Counted from the stretch's first letter, positions 9,066 to 19,051 are shown. The stretch is DNA of 59,295 nucleotides from an uncultured cyanobacterium (GCA_903823115.1 CAIJRN010000083.1:1-59295), one strand, 5' to 3'. A program made the numbers and translations. The notes: generated by a model from the letters alone, not told the origin.

Positions 9066-9947
9066 TCAGCTCTCCTCGCTGCTGTTGAGATGGCGCCCCA
9101 GGGTCTGCAGGGCGATCAGGTAGGCCGCGGTGGCGCCGCCGAGGAAGCCCAGGGCATTGCGCAGCAGGGGCAAAAGGTCGTTGGTGCGGGTCACGATCGG
9201 GGCGACACCGAAGACACCGAAGAGGATCAGCCACAGCGGTGAGAGCAGCAGCACCCAGGCCCATTCGAAGCGCCGTCCGGGCTTGCGCGGAAAGGCCGCA
9301 AACCCCACGATCAGGCCGCCCAGAATCGAGGTGGCCAGGGTCAGCAGCCACTGTTCCTGGGGCAGGCCCGGCACCACCTGGCAGCCGCCGATCGCCAGGC
9401 AGCCCTTGACGGCGTGAAGTGAATCGAGCACCGCTGCATCCTGGCCGTTGTCGCGCACGTAGTACTGGTTGCCGTAGCGGGTCTGCAGCTCCACCCAGAA
9501 GGTGCGGGGCATCAGGGCGAAGAGGGCGTCGCCGACATTGAAATTGAGCAGATTGCCGCCCCGTTCATCGGCCACCAGCAGCAGGCTGCGCTCATCGAGC
9601 CCCCAGAACTGCTTGATCGCCAGGCCGGGGGTGCGGTCGTACTGGGTGAGCACCCGCAGCTTCCAGCCGCTGCTGGCCTCAAAATCCCTGAGCTCCTGCT
9701 CCAAGGCCGTGCGTTGGCTATCGGTGAGCAGCTTGGCCAGGTCGATCACCGGGGTGGGCTGGGACGGCAGCAGATCGGGATTGTCGAAGGCCCAGGCCTG
9801 CTGGCCGGCCGTGGGGGCCAGCACCAGCAGCAGCACCAGGGCCAGGGTGCAGAGCCGCAGCATCCCCCGCCGCAGGCCGGCCACGGCACGGCTGATCCTG
9901 TCTTGGCGCTGGGCTGCGCTATCCAGACAGGACGTGGGGTTCGGCAT
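9066..9947 (-). CDS. TPM-domain (Psb32-like) membrane protein
   Basis: Membrane-anchored protein with a TPM domain, the fold of Psb32 and TLP18.3, which act in photosystem II repair. After a hydrophobic signal/anchor (LCTLALVLLLVLAP) comes the domain start VIDLAKLLTDSQRTALE, then YDRTPGLAIKQFWG and DERGGNLLNFNVGDALF. Two further transmembrane segments follow near the C-terminus (LATSILGGLIVGFAAF and WVLLLSPLWLILFGVF). The start is uncertain: ATG at 9947 gives 293 aa; ATG at 9965 has GGGAGGGAG about 12 nt upstream; ATG at 9863 would begin right at the signal peptide. The role in PSII repair is inferred from the family only. Confidence 0.75.
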   Translation of the reverse strand: MPNPTSCLDSAAQRQDRISRAVAGLRRGMLRLCTLALVLLLVLAPTAGQQAWAFDNPDLLPSQPTPVIDLAKLLTDSQRTALEQELRDFEASSGWKLRVLTQYDRTPGLAIKQFWGLDERSLLLVADERGGNLLNFNVGDALFALMPRTFWVELQTRYGNQYYVRDNGQDAAVLDSLHAVKGCLAIGGCQVVPGLPQEQWLLTLATSILGGLIVGFAAFPRKPGRRFEWAWVLLLSPLWLILFGVFGVAPIVTRTNDLLPLLRNALGFLGGATAAYLIALQTLGRHLNSSEES

Positions 9948-10137
9948 GGCGCGGCCGCAGTGCATTGGGCCTGCATTCTCCCTCCCATGGGCCAGGAGCC
10001 GTGAGTCGCTCCACCTAGCGTTTCGCCCTGGCCCGCGCCGTTCGACCCAGCCTGTGACGCCCCCAGCATGACGATCCATCCCACTTGCAGCCAGCAGCCA
10101 CGGCAGGCTGGCCGCCAGATCTCAGAGCAATTGATCC

Positions 10138-11310
10138 GTGGCTGCTGAGCTGCCGGCCTGGTTGCGCCAACGGCTGACTGCCGCCGGTGGCAGCGTGCCC
10201 TTTCTCACCTACATGGAGTGGGTCCTCCACGACCCGGCCCATGGCGCCTATGGCAGCGGCCGCCTGCGCATCGGCCCTGCGGGAGATTTCGTCACCGCCC
10301 CCAGCCTCGGCAGCGATTTCGCCGCTTTGCTGGCCCAGCAGGTGATCGACTGGCTGGAGGCGCTGCTGCCGGCCTGCGAAGGGCGTCTCAGCCTGGTGGA
10401 AGCGGGCCCCGGTGAGGGACAGTTGGCCCTCGATCTCGCCCAGCACATCGCCACCGCTCGGCCTGAGCTGGCCTGCCGGCTGGAGCTGGTGCTGGTGGAA
10501 CCCAATCCGGGCATGGCCGAGCGCCAGAAGCTGCATCTGCAGGCCTGCCCGCTGCCACGGCGCTGGGCCAGCTTCGCGGAGCTGGCCGCCGCTCCCGTCA
10601 CGGGGGTGGTGCTGGCCCATGAGGTGCTCGATGCCCTGGCGGTGGAGCGGATCGTGGCGGACGGGGCGCTCTGGCGCCGCCAGCGGGTGGCGCTCCACGG
10701 GGCTGGCCTGCGGCTCGAACCCGGCGAGCCCCTGGAGCCGGAGCAGCTCGCGCAACTCGAAGCCCTGGGACTCCGTGAGCCCGGGCCCCAACGACCGAGC
10801 GGCTGGTGCAGTGAACTCCACCCCGGTCTGGCGTCCTGGCTGGAGGCTTGCGGCCGGGGCCTGGGCTGCGGCCAGCTGCTGGTGATTGATTACGCCCATG
10901 AGGCCTGGCGCTACTACGCGCCCCAGCGGGCCCAGGGCACCCTGATGGCCTATCGGGCCCAACGGGCCAGTGATGATCCGCTGCTGGAGCCGGGCGCCTG
11001 GGATCTCACCGCCCATCTCTGCCTGGAGAGCCTGCAGTCGGCGGCCGAACGCTGCGGCTGGCGATCCCTGGGCCAGTGCCGTCAGGGACAGGCGCTGCTG
11101 GCCCTGGGTCTGGCCGAGCGCCTGCATGGTCTGCAGCAGCAGCCCAGGGCAGGGCTGGAGCAGCTGCTGCAGCGGCGGGAGGCCCTGTTGCGCCTGGTGG
11201 ATCCGCGGACCCTCGGGGATTTCCGCTGGATCGCCCTGGCCCGGGACGATGGCCGCCCGCAGCCTGATGGGCCCCTGCCCCGATTTCTGCAGGAACCGCC
11301 ATGCTCCTGA
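10138..11310 (+). CDS. SAM-dependent methyltransferase, MidA/NDUFAF7 (DUF185) family
   Basis: Class I methyltransferase-like protein of 390 aa. The eukaryotic relative NDUFAF7 methylates an Arg of a complex I subunit; in cyanobacteria an NDH-1 link is plausible but unproven. Seen here: FLTYMEWVLHDPAHGAYGSG near the N-terminus, GDFVTAPSLGSDFAALLA, SAM motif LVEAGPGEGQLALDL, and VVLAHEVLDALAVER. The start is a GTG at 10138; the family motif begins about 20 residues in, as expected. It is divergent from the TPM protein. A membrane protein of unknown function follows about 100 bp downstream on the same strand. Confidence 0.88.
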   Translation: MAAELPAWLRQRLTAAGGSVPFLTYMEWVLHDPAHGAYGSGRLRIGPAGDFVTAPSLGSDFAALLAQQVIDWLEALLPACEGRLSLVEAGPGEGQLALDLAQHIATARPELACRLELVLVEPNPGMAERQKLHLQACPLPRRWASFAELAAAPVTGVVLAHEVLDALAVERIVADGALWRRQRVALHGAGLRLEPGEPLEPEQLAQLEALGLREPGPQRPSGWCSELHPGLASWLEACGRGLGCGQLLVIDYAHEAWRYYAPQRAQGTLMAYRAQRASDDPLLEPGAWDLTAHLCLESLQSAAERCGWRSLGQCRQGQALLALGLAERLHGLQQQPRAGLEQLLQRREALLRLVDPRTLGDFRWIALARDDGRPQPDGPLPRFLQEPPCS

Positions 11311-11406
11311 ACCCCACGGCCCAGCGGTGGCCATGGGTCGGAAGTCTTGCGGAACCCATGGTCTGCGGACAATGATCGTTGCAACTCAAACCAAAGATTG
11401 GTGTCG

Positions 11407-12219
11407 ATGAACGTTCTTTTCAGACTTTTCCGTCAGCGACGCTTTGTCGTGATGGCCAAGGTCTGTGCTTTGGTCGGCGCCATCGTCGGGATCAAGCTGA
11501 TCATCCACTCCCTGGGTCTGGAGATCATCTCGATCAATCCGCTGTTTTCGGCTCTGGTCGCTTCCAGTGTGTTTCTGTTCGGTTTCCTTCTCAATGGCGT
11601 CCTGACGGATTACAAGGAAAGTGAACGTCTGCCGGCGGAACTCGCCTCTGCCATCGAGCTCGTCACCCGGGAGGTCAGCGCCGTGCCGTTGCACACCCCG
11701 GAGGCCAGCGTCGCTGCTGATCTGGCCTCCATCACCGACCTCGGTCGCGCCATTCTTGCCTGGATCAGGGGTGATCTCTCCACCCAGCAGGTGATGCTCG
11801 CCTACGACCGTGCCCATGAGCATGTGACCCGAGCCAGCCTCTGGCTCAGCCATTCCTCGCTCAAGGGGCGCCTGCTGATCGAAATGGGCGGGATCCTGCG
11901 AGTGATCAACCGCATCGATGTGATCCGGGAGACGGATTTCGTCAAGATGGTCTACTGGCTGGCTTATACATCAACGGCCCTGCTCTGTACGGGACTGGTG
12001 CTGGCCAGGGAAGAGCAGATCGTGGAGGCCACGTTTTTTCTGATGGTGATTTCGTTTCTGCTGATCTTCCTGCTTCATCTGATTGCCGATCTCGATAACC
12101 CCTTTGGTTTCAGTGATCCGAATTCGGTCGAAGATGTCTCGCTCGACGTGTTGATTCAGGCCCAGTCCCGCATTGAAGCCATTGCCGGCAGGCATTACGA
12201 ACGATTCGGCGCCCCCTGA
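11407..12219 (+). CDS. Unknown multi-pass membrane protein
   Basis: I do not recognise this 270-aa protein. It has a basic N-terminus (LFRLFRQRR), a transmembrane pair near residues 15-75 ([38 protein letters not shown]), a soluble, probably helical middle of about 100 residues, and a second pair near 185-230 ([38 protein letters not shown]). This 2+2 arrangement recalls bestrophin-like and DUF4239 proteins, which is only a topological resemblance. The ATG at 11407 lacks a clear Shine-Dalgarno; an upstream in-frame ATG at 11347 exists. Its last 25 bp overlap the end of aroB on the other strand. Confidence 0.7.
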   Translation: MNVLFRLFRQRRFVVMAKVCALVGAIVGIKLIIHSLGLEIISINPLFSALVASSVFLFGFLLNGVLTDYKESERLPAELASAIELVTREVSAVPLHTPEASVAADLASITDLGRAILAWIRGDLSTQQVMLAYDRAHEHVTRASLWLSHSSLKGRLLIEMGGILRVINRIDVIRETDFVKMVYWLAYTSTALLCTGLVLAREEQIVEATFFLMVISFLLIFLLHLIADLDNPFGFSDPNSVEDVSLDVLIQAQSRIEAIAGRHYERFGAP

Positions 12220-13355
12220 GTCATTCCAGCAGCAAGGACAGCACGAATGATCGGCTCCGTCACGTCATCATGGATGGCCACTACGCCGATCGCTGACGGC
12301 AAAATGAAGCGAACCCTTCCTTGCTTCACTTTCTTATCGGCCTGCAGGCAGTTCAGCACCTCCTGGGGTGCAAGGTCGGGCAGGTTGAGTGGTAAGCCCG
12401 CCGCCTCAATCACGCGCTTCTGACGCTGCTGGTCGGCCTGGCTCCAGAGACCCATCGCCAGGCTCAGTTCACCGGCGGCCACCATGCCGATGGCCACGGC
12501 TTCGCCATGCAGCCAGGTGCCATAGCCGCTCAGGGTTTCGACCACATGGCCGAGGGTGTGGCCGTAGTTGAGGATGGCCCGCAGCCCGGCCTCATGTTCA
12601 TCGGCGGCCACCACCTTGGCCTTGGCGGCAGCGGAGCGTTCCAGAACCCGCTCCAGCAACTCGGGACCCACGGCGTCGAGGCTGGCCAGGCCGGCCTCGG
12701 GATCGCGACGGGCAGCCGCCTCCAGATGGCCGAAAAGGTCCGGGTCGCCGATGACGCCGTATTTGATCACCTCGGCCATGCCAGCCCGGAACTCCCGCTC
12801 CGGCAGGGTGGCGAGCACGCTCGGATCGATCAGCACCAGCCGCGGCTGGTGAAAGGCGCCGATCAGGTTCTTGCCGCCCGGGTGGTTGACGCCCGTCTTG
12901 CCACCGATGGCGGCATCCACCATCGCCAGCAGGGTGGTGGGCACCTGCACCACGGCAATGCCCCGCAGCCAGGTGGCGGCGGCGAAGCCGGCCATGTCGC
13001 CCACAACGCCGCCGCCGAGGGCGACGATCAGGGAGCCGCGCTCCAGTTGGTGCGCCAGGGCGGCGTCGTGAATCAGGGCCACGGTGGCCTGGTTTTTCTG
13101 GTCTTCGCCGGCCTCGATCACCAGGGTGCTGGCCTCCAGCCCGGCCGCCTGCAGGCTGGCCAGGGCTGAGGCGCCGTAGTGCTCCTGCACCACCGGATTG
13201 GTCACCACCAGCACCTTGGTGCCGGCCTTGAAGCCCTGTAGCCGCAGTTGCTCCCCCAGTTGGCCCAACGCAGCGCCGCCGATCACGATCGGGTAAGGAT
13301 TGCGCTCCAGCTCAACCGGAATCGTGCGCAGCGGCTGGAGCGTCGGGGGCATCAC
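12195..13355 (-). CDS. aroB: 3-dehydroquinate synthase
   Basis: AroB makes 3-dehydroquinate from DAHP, the second step of the shikimate pathway, using NAD and a divalent metal. The 386-aa product has the conserved [19 protein letters not shown] and [20 protein letters not shown] blocks, [10 protein letters not shown], and the metal-binding [11 protein letters not shown] region. Length and motif order are normal. It starts 10 bp after the recQ stop on the same strand, so recQ-aroB read-through is likely. Its C-terminal 25 bp overlap the convergent membrane protein. Confidence 0.96.
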   Translation of the reverse strand: MMPPTLQPLRTIPVELERNPYPIVIGGAALGQLGEQLRLQGFKAGTKVLVVTNPVVQEHYGASALASLQAAGLEASTLVIEAGEDQKNQATVALIHDAALAHQLERGSLIVALGGGVVGDMAGFAAATWLRGIAVVQVPTTLLAMVDAAIGGKTGVNHPGGKNLIGAFHQPRLVLIDPSVLATLPEREFRAGMAEVIKYGVIGDPDLFGHLEAAARRDPEAGLASLDAVGPELLERVLERSAAAKAKVVAADEHEAGLRAILNYGHTLGHVVETLSGYGTWLHGEAVAIGMVAAGELSLAMGLWSQADQQRQKRVIEAAGLPLNLPDLAPQEVLNCLQADKKVKQGRVRFILPSAIGVVAIHDDVTEPIIRAVLAAGMTQGAPNRS

Positions 13356-13365
13356 AACGGTGGAC

Positions 13366-15174
13366 TCAATCGCCGGAGGCTAGGTCGCCCAGCACCTGCA
13401 GCACGGCTGCGCCGTAGCGATCGAGCTTGGCCTGCCCCACCCCCGCCACCGTGCCCAGTTCGGCCAGCGTCGTTGGCTGGCGGCAGGCGATCTCGATCAG
13501 GGTGCGGTCATGGAACACCACATAGGGCGGCACCCCCTGAGTGCGGGCCTGTTCCAGCCGCCAGCTTCTGAGCACTTCAAAGCGTTCGCGACCCTCCTCC
13601 GCCAGCTCCACGGTCGGCGCCGCTGCTCCCCGCTCGCCGCTGCTGGCTTGCCGCCGTTCTTTGGCTGGGGGCGGCAGGCGCAGGGCCAGGCTCGTCTCGC
13701 CTTTGAGCAAGGGTTTCACCAGGCTGTCCGGGCCGAAGCGCAGGCCGCCACGGTTCTCCGGATCGCTGAGCAGATAACCCTTCGCCAGCAGCTGGCGCAT
13801 CAGGGAGCGCCACTGACCCCGATCCAGCTCCTTGCCGATGCCATACACGCTCAGGCTGCTGTGGCCCAGCTCCCGGATCCGGGCGGTGTCGCCGCCGAGC
13901 AGCACATCCACCAGATGGGCGGCGCCGAAGCGCTGGCCGGTGCGGAACACGGCTGAAAGCGCCTTGCGGGCCGCCTCGGTCACATCGGTGCTGGTGTCGG
14001 GCTCCAGGCAGAGATCACAGTTGCCGCAGGGCTCGGCCAGGGCTTCGCCGAAGTGGCGCAGCAGCACCTGGCGGCGGCAGTCACTGGCTTCGCTGAAACC
14101 GATCAGGGCATCGAGCTTGCCGTGCTCCACCTGTTTCTGGCTCTGGCCCGCATCGGATTCATCGATGAAGCGACGCAGCTGAGGTACATCGCCGGCCCCA
14201 TGCACCATCCAGGCCACGGCCGGCAGGCCGTCGCGGCCGGCTCGGCCGGTTTCCTGGTAGTAGGCCTCCAGGCTCTTCGGCAGATCGATGTGGGCGACGA
14301 AGCGAACATCGGGTTTGTCGATCCCCATGCCGAAGGCGATGGTGGCGACCACCACCACACCGCTCTCACGGCGGAAACGGTTGAGGGCGGTGCTGCGCGC
14401 TTCAGCGCTGAGGCCGGCGTGATAGGCCACCGCATCAAAGCCGGCGGCCCGCAGGTCGGCGGCAAAGCGATCCACCCGGCTGCGGGAGCGGGCGTAGACG
14501 ATCCCCGCCTCACCGCGGCGCTCGGCCAGAAAGGCCAGCAACTGGCTGCGGGCATCGTCCTTGTCGCGCAGCAGATAGCGGATGTTGGGCCGATCAAAGC
14601 TGGCCAGGAACACCCGGTCCTGCTGCAGCTGGAGGCGCTCACGAATCTCCTCCCGGGTGCGGGGATCGGCGGTGGCGGTGAGGGCGAGCCTGGGGATGGC
14701 GCTGAAGCGCTCGGCCAGCACCGACAGCTGCAGGTATTCGGGCCGGAAATCGTGGCCCCACTGGGAGACGCAATGGGCCTCATCGATGGCGAACAGGGCC
14801 AGGGGCAGTTGCGAGAGGCGATCGAGAAAGCCGGGGCTCAGCAGGCGCTCCGGCGACACGTAGATCAGATCCAGCTCGCCCGCCTCCAGTTCGCGCCAGA
14901 TGCCGGCGGCTTCGCCCGCCTCCAGCGAGGAGTTGAGGGCAGCGGCCCGCACGCCCGCCTGGCGCAGTCCCTCCACCTGGTCCTGCATCAGGGCGATCAG
15001 GGGCGAGACCACCACGCCAACGCCGCTGCGGCAGAGGGCAGGAATCTGATAGCAGAGCGATTTGCCGCCGCCGGTGGGCATCAGCACCAGGGCCGAACCG
15101 CCGCCCACCACGTGCCCAACGATTTCGGCCTGGGGGCCGCGGAAGGCCCCGTAGCCAAACACCTGCCGCAACAC
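13366..15174 (-). CDS. recQ: ATP-dependent DNA helicase RecQ
   Basis: 3'-5' DNA helicase for recombination and replication-fork repair. From N to [10 protein letters not shown] (Q motif), Walker [18 protein letters not shown] in [16 protein letters not shown] (including the RecQ aromatic loop), SAT-like LTATAD, motif [12 protein letters not shown], the zinc-binding Cys set ending CGNCDLC, a winged-helix region, and a C-terminal HRDC-like domain (about 525-600). The product is 602 aa from GTG at 15174. The frame remains open upstream but I find no better start and no Shine-Dalgarno, so the N-terminus may be a few residues longer. Confidence 0.95.
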   Translation of the reverse strand: MLRQVFGYGAFRGPQAEIVGHVVGGGSALVLMPTGGGKSLCYQIPALCRSGVGVVVSPLIALMQDQVEGLRQAGVRAAALNSSLEAGEAAGIWRELEAGELDLIYVSPERLLSPGFLDRLSQLPLALFAIDEAHCVSQWGHDFRPEYLQLSVLAERFSAIPRLALTATADPRTREEIRERLQLQQDRVFLASFDRPNIRYLLRDKDDARSQLLAFLAERRGEAGIVYARSRSRVDRFAADLRAAGFDAVAYHAGLSAEARSTALNRFRRESGVVVVATIAFGMGIDKPDVRFVAHIDLPKSLEAYYQETGRAGRDGLPAVAWMVHGAGDVPQLRRFIDESDAGQSQKQVEHGKLDALIGFSEASDCRRQVLLRHFGEALAEPCGNCDLCLEPDTSTDVTEAARKALSAVFRTGQRFGAAHLVDVLLGGDTARIRELGHSSLSVYGIGKELDRGQWRSLMRQLLAKGYLLSDPENRGGLRFGPDSLVKPLLKGETSLALRLPPPAKERRQASSGERGAAAPTVELAEEGRERFEVLRSWRLEQARTQGVPPYVVFHDRTLIEIACRQPTTLAELGTVAGVGQAKLDRYGAAVLQVLGDLASGD

Positions 15175-15671
15175 CTGGACCGGATCGCGCCACCCAGGCT
15201 GGCCAGAAGAGCCGGTGCCGGCGGCGGCCGTTGGCCCATGAACTGACGCATCGTCAGGGTCGGACCCTGGGCTGGTCAGCGGCGTGCAGCCCAGTGCCGG
15301 GCCTGGATCAGGGGGGGTGATGGCGAGCCTCCGGGGATTTCAGTGCACCATCCCCATCGTTCCACCCTCCGGCCAATTCGAGGCTCAGGCCGGTATCTCT
15401 CGGTCCACTGATTTCCCATCCCGACGCCCCATCACGAAGCCATTGGGCTGTCGGTGGCCCGGCGAGCTTGAGGCCTTGTGCTTCCCAGGGGCCAGCTGGG
15501 CGCAATGGCTGAGCGATCCGCCAGCGCTCAGCCGGCGCCGCCAATCCTCGATCCCAGCCACAACCTCGTCGGTTGAGCAGATCCTGGGATTGTTCCCGGC
15601 CGGGCCAGAGCTGCGACGCTGGGCGTCACCGCTGCACCAGCTGAGCCTGGAGGCCTGCGGCCTCCTTCACA
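15175..15671. other. Unassigned 497-bp region between recQ and a sugar permease
   Basis: This lies between divergent genes. Open frames occur on both strands (for example 78 codons on the minus strand, 15308-15544), but none has a Shine-Dalgarno, a recognisable motif or protein-like composition, so I do not call a gene. The right end holds a strong short hairpin at 15649-15665, listed separately. Confidence 0.5.
15649..15665 (+). promoter_or_regulatory. Perfect 7-bp GC-rich hairpin just upstream of the permease start
   Basis: GGAGGCC, a TGC loop and GGCCTCC form a perfect 7-bp stem with a trinucleotide loop, ending 6 nt before the permease ATG at 15672. In mRNA it would cover the ribosome-binding region, and its 5' arm contains a GGAGG sequence. 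It could restrain translation initiation; this is inference. Confidence 0.4.
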
Positions 15672-16583
15672 ATGGCTCCCATGCCCGATGCCACCCCCAG
15701 CTCCAGCTCCACGGCCAGTACGGCGACGGCCTGGGGTTTTCTGGCGCCGGCCCTGGTGCTGCTGGCCATCTCGGTGCTGATCCCGGGGGCGATGGCCCTG
15801 CTGATCAGCTTCACCCGCAGCGGCCTCGATGTCAGCGAGCCGTTGCACTTCATCGGCCTGGCCAACTTCCGGCGCCTGCTGGCCGATCCGATGCTCCTCA
15901 AGGTGATGGGCACCACCTTTGTCTATCTGATCGGTGTGGTGCCGCCGATTGTGATCGGTGCCCTGGCTCTGGCGGTGCTGGTGAACCGCCAACTGCCTGG
16001 AATCCACTGGTTCCGCGGCGCCTTTTACACGCCGGTGCTGGTGTCGCTGGTGGTGGCGGCGATCGCCTTCCGCTGGCTCTATGCCGAAAACGGCCTGATC
16101 AATGGTTGGCTGACGGCGTTGCTGGGCGAGCGCTTCAGCCCGATCGGCTTTCTCACCAGTCCGGCCCTGGCCCTGCCCGCCGTGATGCTCGTCACCCTCT
16201 GGAAAGGTCTCGGCTACTACATGGTGATCTTCCTGGCAGGCCTGCAGGGCATTGCCCCCGATCTGTATGAAGCGGCGGCGCTGGACGGCAGCGAGGGCTG
16301 GCGCCGCCATCTGGATATCACCCTGCCCCTGTTGCGGCCTTACATCACCCTGGTGGCCGTGATCTCGGCCATCGGTGCCACCAAGGTGTTCGAGGAGGTG
16401 TACCTGATGACCCAGGGCGGACCGGCCGATTCCACTCGCACGATCGTGTACTACGTCTACGACCAGGCCTTCTCCGAACTGGAGATCAGCTATGCCTGCA
16501 CGGTGGGTCTGGCCCTGTTCCTGATCGTGCTGTTGCTCAGCCTGATTCGCTATGCCTTTGCCGGTGATCGCGGTCTCTCCTGA
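15672..16583 (+). CDS. Sugar ABC transporter permease (MalF/UgpA type), orphan
   Basis: Inner-membrane permease of a carbohydrate ABC importer, 303 aa. It has about six transmembrane helices, beginning with GFLAPALVLLAISVLIPG, and the ATPase-contacting EAA loop EAAALDGSEGWRRHLDITLP near residue 200. The conserved VFEEVYLMTQGGP segment, typical of MalF/UgpA proteins, follows. No second permease, binding protein or ATPase lies next to it; a different full importer sits at 40-44 kb. The leader contains the hairpin at 15649-15665. The substrate is unknown. Confidence 0.88.
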   Translation: MAPMPDATPSSSSTASTATAWGFLAPALVLLAISVLIPGAMALLISFTRSGLDVSEPLHFIGLANFRRLLADPMLLKVMGTTFVYLIGVVPPIVIGALALAVLVNRQLPGIHWFRGAFYTPVLVSLVVAAIAFRWLYAENGLINGWLTALLGERFSPIGFLTSPALALPAVMLVTLWKGLGYYMVIFLAGLQGIAPDLYEAAALDGSEGWRRHLDITLPLLRPYITLVAVISAIGATKVFEEVYLMTQGGPADSTRTIVYYVYDQAFSELEISYACTVGLALFLIVLLLSLIRYAFAGDRGLS

Positions 16584-16712
16584 GTCCTGGCCTGCCGGCG
16601 GCTGCAGCGCTTCGCCCAGCCCGCAACAGCACCTGGATCGCGGGGATGAGAAACTGGATGTTTGGCCCCTACGGGCGTTCAGGGCTTGGACACCGCTGCT
16701 GCCCCAACTCCC

Positions 16713-18029
16713 ATGGCCACGGCCCCAGCCAGTCCCGATCAGCGCTCCGATGGGGCACTGAGCTCGATCGGCATCGTCGGCGGCGGCCAGTTGGCCTGGA
16801 TGCTCGCCGATGCGGCCTCCCGCCTTGGTGTCGCCCTGCACGTGCAGACTCCGGCTGTCGACGATCCGGCAGCGGAGCGGGCCGCCAGCCTGGTGCTGGC
16901 TCCGGTGGACGATGTGGCGGCCACCCGCCAGCTGGCCGAGCGCTGCGGCGCCATCAGCTTTGAGAACGAGTGGATTCCCATCGATGCCCTGGAGGTGCTG
17001 GCCGAGGAAGGGGTGCAGTTCATCCCCGGCCTGCATGCACTCCACCCCCTGGTCAGCAAGCGCTCCCAGCGCGAACTGCTCAACCAGCTGTTTCTGCCGG
17101 CTCCCCGCTGGTGCCCCCTCCAGGCCGTCCATCCGCCCTCGCCGCCTGAGCCCCTGAGCTGGGGCCGCTTGGCTGACAACGGCCCGCCGGCCGGGATGGC
17201 GCTGCCCACCACTGCCATGCAGCCCACCTGCGCCGTGCCCTGTCTGCCTGAGGGTTTTCAGTTCCCAGTGATGGCCAAGGCCTGCATCGGTGGCTACGAC
17301 GGCAAGGGCACCCGTCCGCTGCAGAACCAGGCCGATCTGGAGGCCCTGCTGGCAGAGGCTGAAGTCGGTGGCTGGATCCTCGAGGAGATGGTTCCCTTCC
17401 AGCAGGAATTGGCCCTGGTGGCCTGCCGCGATCGCGCCGGCAACGTGGCCTGTTTCCCGCTGGTTCAGACCCACCAGCATCGCCAGGTCTGCGATTGGGT
17501 GCTGTTTCCGGCGCCGGTGGACCACGGCGTCGAAGCCTTTGCCCGCAACGTGGCCGCCTCCCTGCTGACGGCCCTCGATTACGTCGGCGTGCTCTCGATC
17601 GAGTTCTTTTATGGCCCCGGCGGGCTGCAGGTGAATGAGCTGGCCCCCCGCACCCACAACTCGGGTCACTTCACCATTGAGGCCTGTCACTCCAGTCAGT
17701 TTGAGCAACAGGTGCGGATTGTGGCAGGCCTGCCCCTGGCCTCGGTCGAACCCCGGATCCCCGGCGCGCTGATGGTCAACCTGCTGGGCTTCGAGGACTC
17801 CAGCAGCGACTACACCGAGTTGCGCCAGCGGCTGCAGGCCTTGCCCGGCGGCAGTCTCCACTGGTACGGCAAACGCCAGGCCCATCCCGGCCGCAAGCTG
17901 GGCCACCTCTCTCTGGTGCTGGAATCCTGCAGCCTGGAGGAGCGCGCTGAGGAGCTGGAGCGGCGGCTGGCCGAGGTGCGGGCGATCTGGCCGTTGCAAG
18001 GGTCTCCGGATCCGCTCGAATCCGCGTAG
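16713..18029 (+). CDS. purK: 5-(carboxyamino)imidazole ribonucleotide synthase
   Basis: PurK carboxylates AIR with ATP and bicarbonate to N5-CAIR in purine synthesis. This ATP-grasp enzyme begins with SIGIVGGGQLAWMLADAA, then FENEWI, the ATP-grasp block VMAKACIGGYDGKGT, ILEEMVPFQQELALVACRD, and the metal-binding VNELAPRTHNSGHFTIEAC. The product is 438 aa from ATG at 16713; a TTG at 16662 would add 17 residues. An insertion of about 50 residues (roughly 125-175), rich in Pro and Leu, separates the first two domains and is longer than in typical PurK of 355-400 aa. It is transcribed alone. Confidence 0.94.
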   Translation: MATAPASPDQRSDGALSSIGIVGGGQLAWMLADAASRLGVALHVQTPAVDDPAAERAASLVLAPVDDVAATRQLAERCGAISFENEWIPIDALEVLAEEGVQFIPGLHALHPLVSKRSQRELLNQLFLPAPRWCPLQAVHPPSPPEPLSWGRLADNGPPAGMALPTTAMQPTCAVPCLPEGFQFPVMAKACIGGYDGKGTRPLQNQADLEALLAEAEVGGWILEEMVPFQQELALVACRDRAGNVACFPLVQTHQHRQVCDWVLFPAPVDHGVEAFARNVAASLLTALDYVGVLSIEFFYGPGGLQVNELAPRTHNSGHFTIEACHSSQFEQQVRIVAGLPLASVEPRIPGALMVNLLGFEDSSSDYTELRQRLQALPGGSLHWYGKRQAHPGRKLGHLSLVLESCSLEERAEELERRLAEVRAIWPLQGSPDPLESA

Positions 18030-18345
18030 AGTTTCTGCGGACTGCTGTGTTGGTGACTGCCTTTCACAGTTTTCTGATCTGACTCCCTTTCGACATGGGG
18101 GGTCTTCAGCGACGGCAACGTATACCGGCCTCGTAGCCGGAAACGAAGCCCCGCCCCTGACTCCCCTTCTGGTTCATCCAGGTCGAACACTGGGGCAAGA
18201 CGGCATGGCGGTCCACCCCTTTTGCCCAGCCACTGGGCTCCATTCCTGAACCCGGCGCAGCGGTGCGGATGCCGTTCCCAGGTTTGGAAGCGTGCCCCGA
18301 TCTGGCCCTGGGAGCCGCCATTGTGGACGCCGTTCCGTCGCCGCG
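18030..18345. other. 316-bp intergenic region, nothing recognised
   Basis: No tRNA, repeat, terminator with a T-run or credible ORF is visible between purK and the next small gene. It presumably contains the promoter of the gene starting at 18346. Confidence 0.45.
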
Positions 18346-18738
18346 ATGACCACGTTTCAGCAGGCTTTTGAGCAGCTGCTCAGCCGCGCCCCGGGGCCGG
18401 TGTTTCCCAAGGCCAGGGAGCTCTATCTGCGCAAGTACCCGCTCGAGGGGGCCACGGCGGAGCGCTTTCGTACCTTCCTGTTGCGGGAGGAGATTCAGGA
18501 GACCACGGATGGGGCCGTGCGGGTGCGCGCCCTGAGCTTCGCCCTGGTGCACTGGCAGGGCCCCCAGCTCGCAGCTGATTCCTACCTGGCCTATCTGGCC
18601 GAGCACTGGCAGCTGCGGCCGATCGACCTCACCCTGGAGAACGGCGAACCCTGGTTTCGCCAGGGAGGAGCCTGGTGCCGTTTCAGTGCGGCGGCGGTCT
18701 ACGAGCGGGCCGCCCCAACCAGCTTGATGGGCACCTGA
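18346..18738 (+). CDS. Conserved-looking hypothetical protein
   Basis: I do not recognise this 130-aa soluble protein. It starts MTTFQQAFEQLLSR and has a mixed helical profile with aromatic residues toward the end (GEPWFRQGGAWCRFSAAAVYE). There is no signal peptide or membrane segment. Its codon use resembles the neighbours, which supports a real gene. The ATG at 18346 is preferred because upstream codons are Arg/Gly/Pro-rich and not protein-like. It ends 6 bp before the end of the DUF2103 gene on the other strand. Confidence 0.65.
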   Translation: MTTFQQAFEQLLSRAPGPVFPKARELYLRKYPLEGATAERFRTFLLREEIQETTDGAVRVRALSFALVHWQGPQLAADSYLAYLAEHWQLRPIDLTLENGEPWFRQGGAWCRFSAAAVYERAAPTSLMGT

Positions 18739-18744
18739 GTCGGC

Positions 18745-19026
18745 TCAGCGCGCTTCCAGCAGCTGATCCAGCAGCGCCTGCAGCTCCTCGCGTTGCCTGT
18801 CGGTGACCACAAACACCTCCTGGGCGCTGGTGCCTCGGCGCGCCACCAGTTTGTAGCCGCCGATGATCGGGGTTGAAATCCGCAGGCGCAGGCTGGTGCT
18901 GCGTCCTCGCACCCGACTGATCACGGCAGGAGTCACCGTATCGATACCGCCCAGCTGGGCCAGTCGTTTGAGCAGCGGAATCAAGCCCTCGATGTAGGTG
19001 CTGTGGGTGATCACCACCCGTCCCAT
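18745..19026 (-). CDS. DUF2103 family protein (cyanobacterial)
   Basis: A 93-aa protein matching the pattern of the cyanobacterial DUF2103 family: GRVVITHSTYIEGLIP at the N-terminus, then a basic central strand region (VISRVRGRSTSLRLRIS) and GGYKLVARRGTSAQEVFVVT. The family has been labelled metal-binding, but no reaction is established. It lies 25 bp downstream of clpS on the same strand and is probably co-transcribed with it. Confidence 0.8.
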   Translation of the reverse strand: MGRVVITHSTYIEGLIPLLKRLAQLGGIDTVTPAVISRVRGRSTSLRLRISTPIIGGYKLVARRGTSAQEVFVVTDRQREELQALLDQLLEAR

Positions 19027-19051
19027 GGGGTTGGCTCCGCGGTAAGGGGAT

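Noticed and set aside
15528-17999. Very long minus-strand open frame (823 codons) opposite purK and the sugar permease
   Set aside because: It is antisense to two well-recognised genes, is rich in Gln, Gly and His in a way typical of reversed GC-rich coding DNA, and has no family motif.
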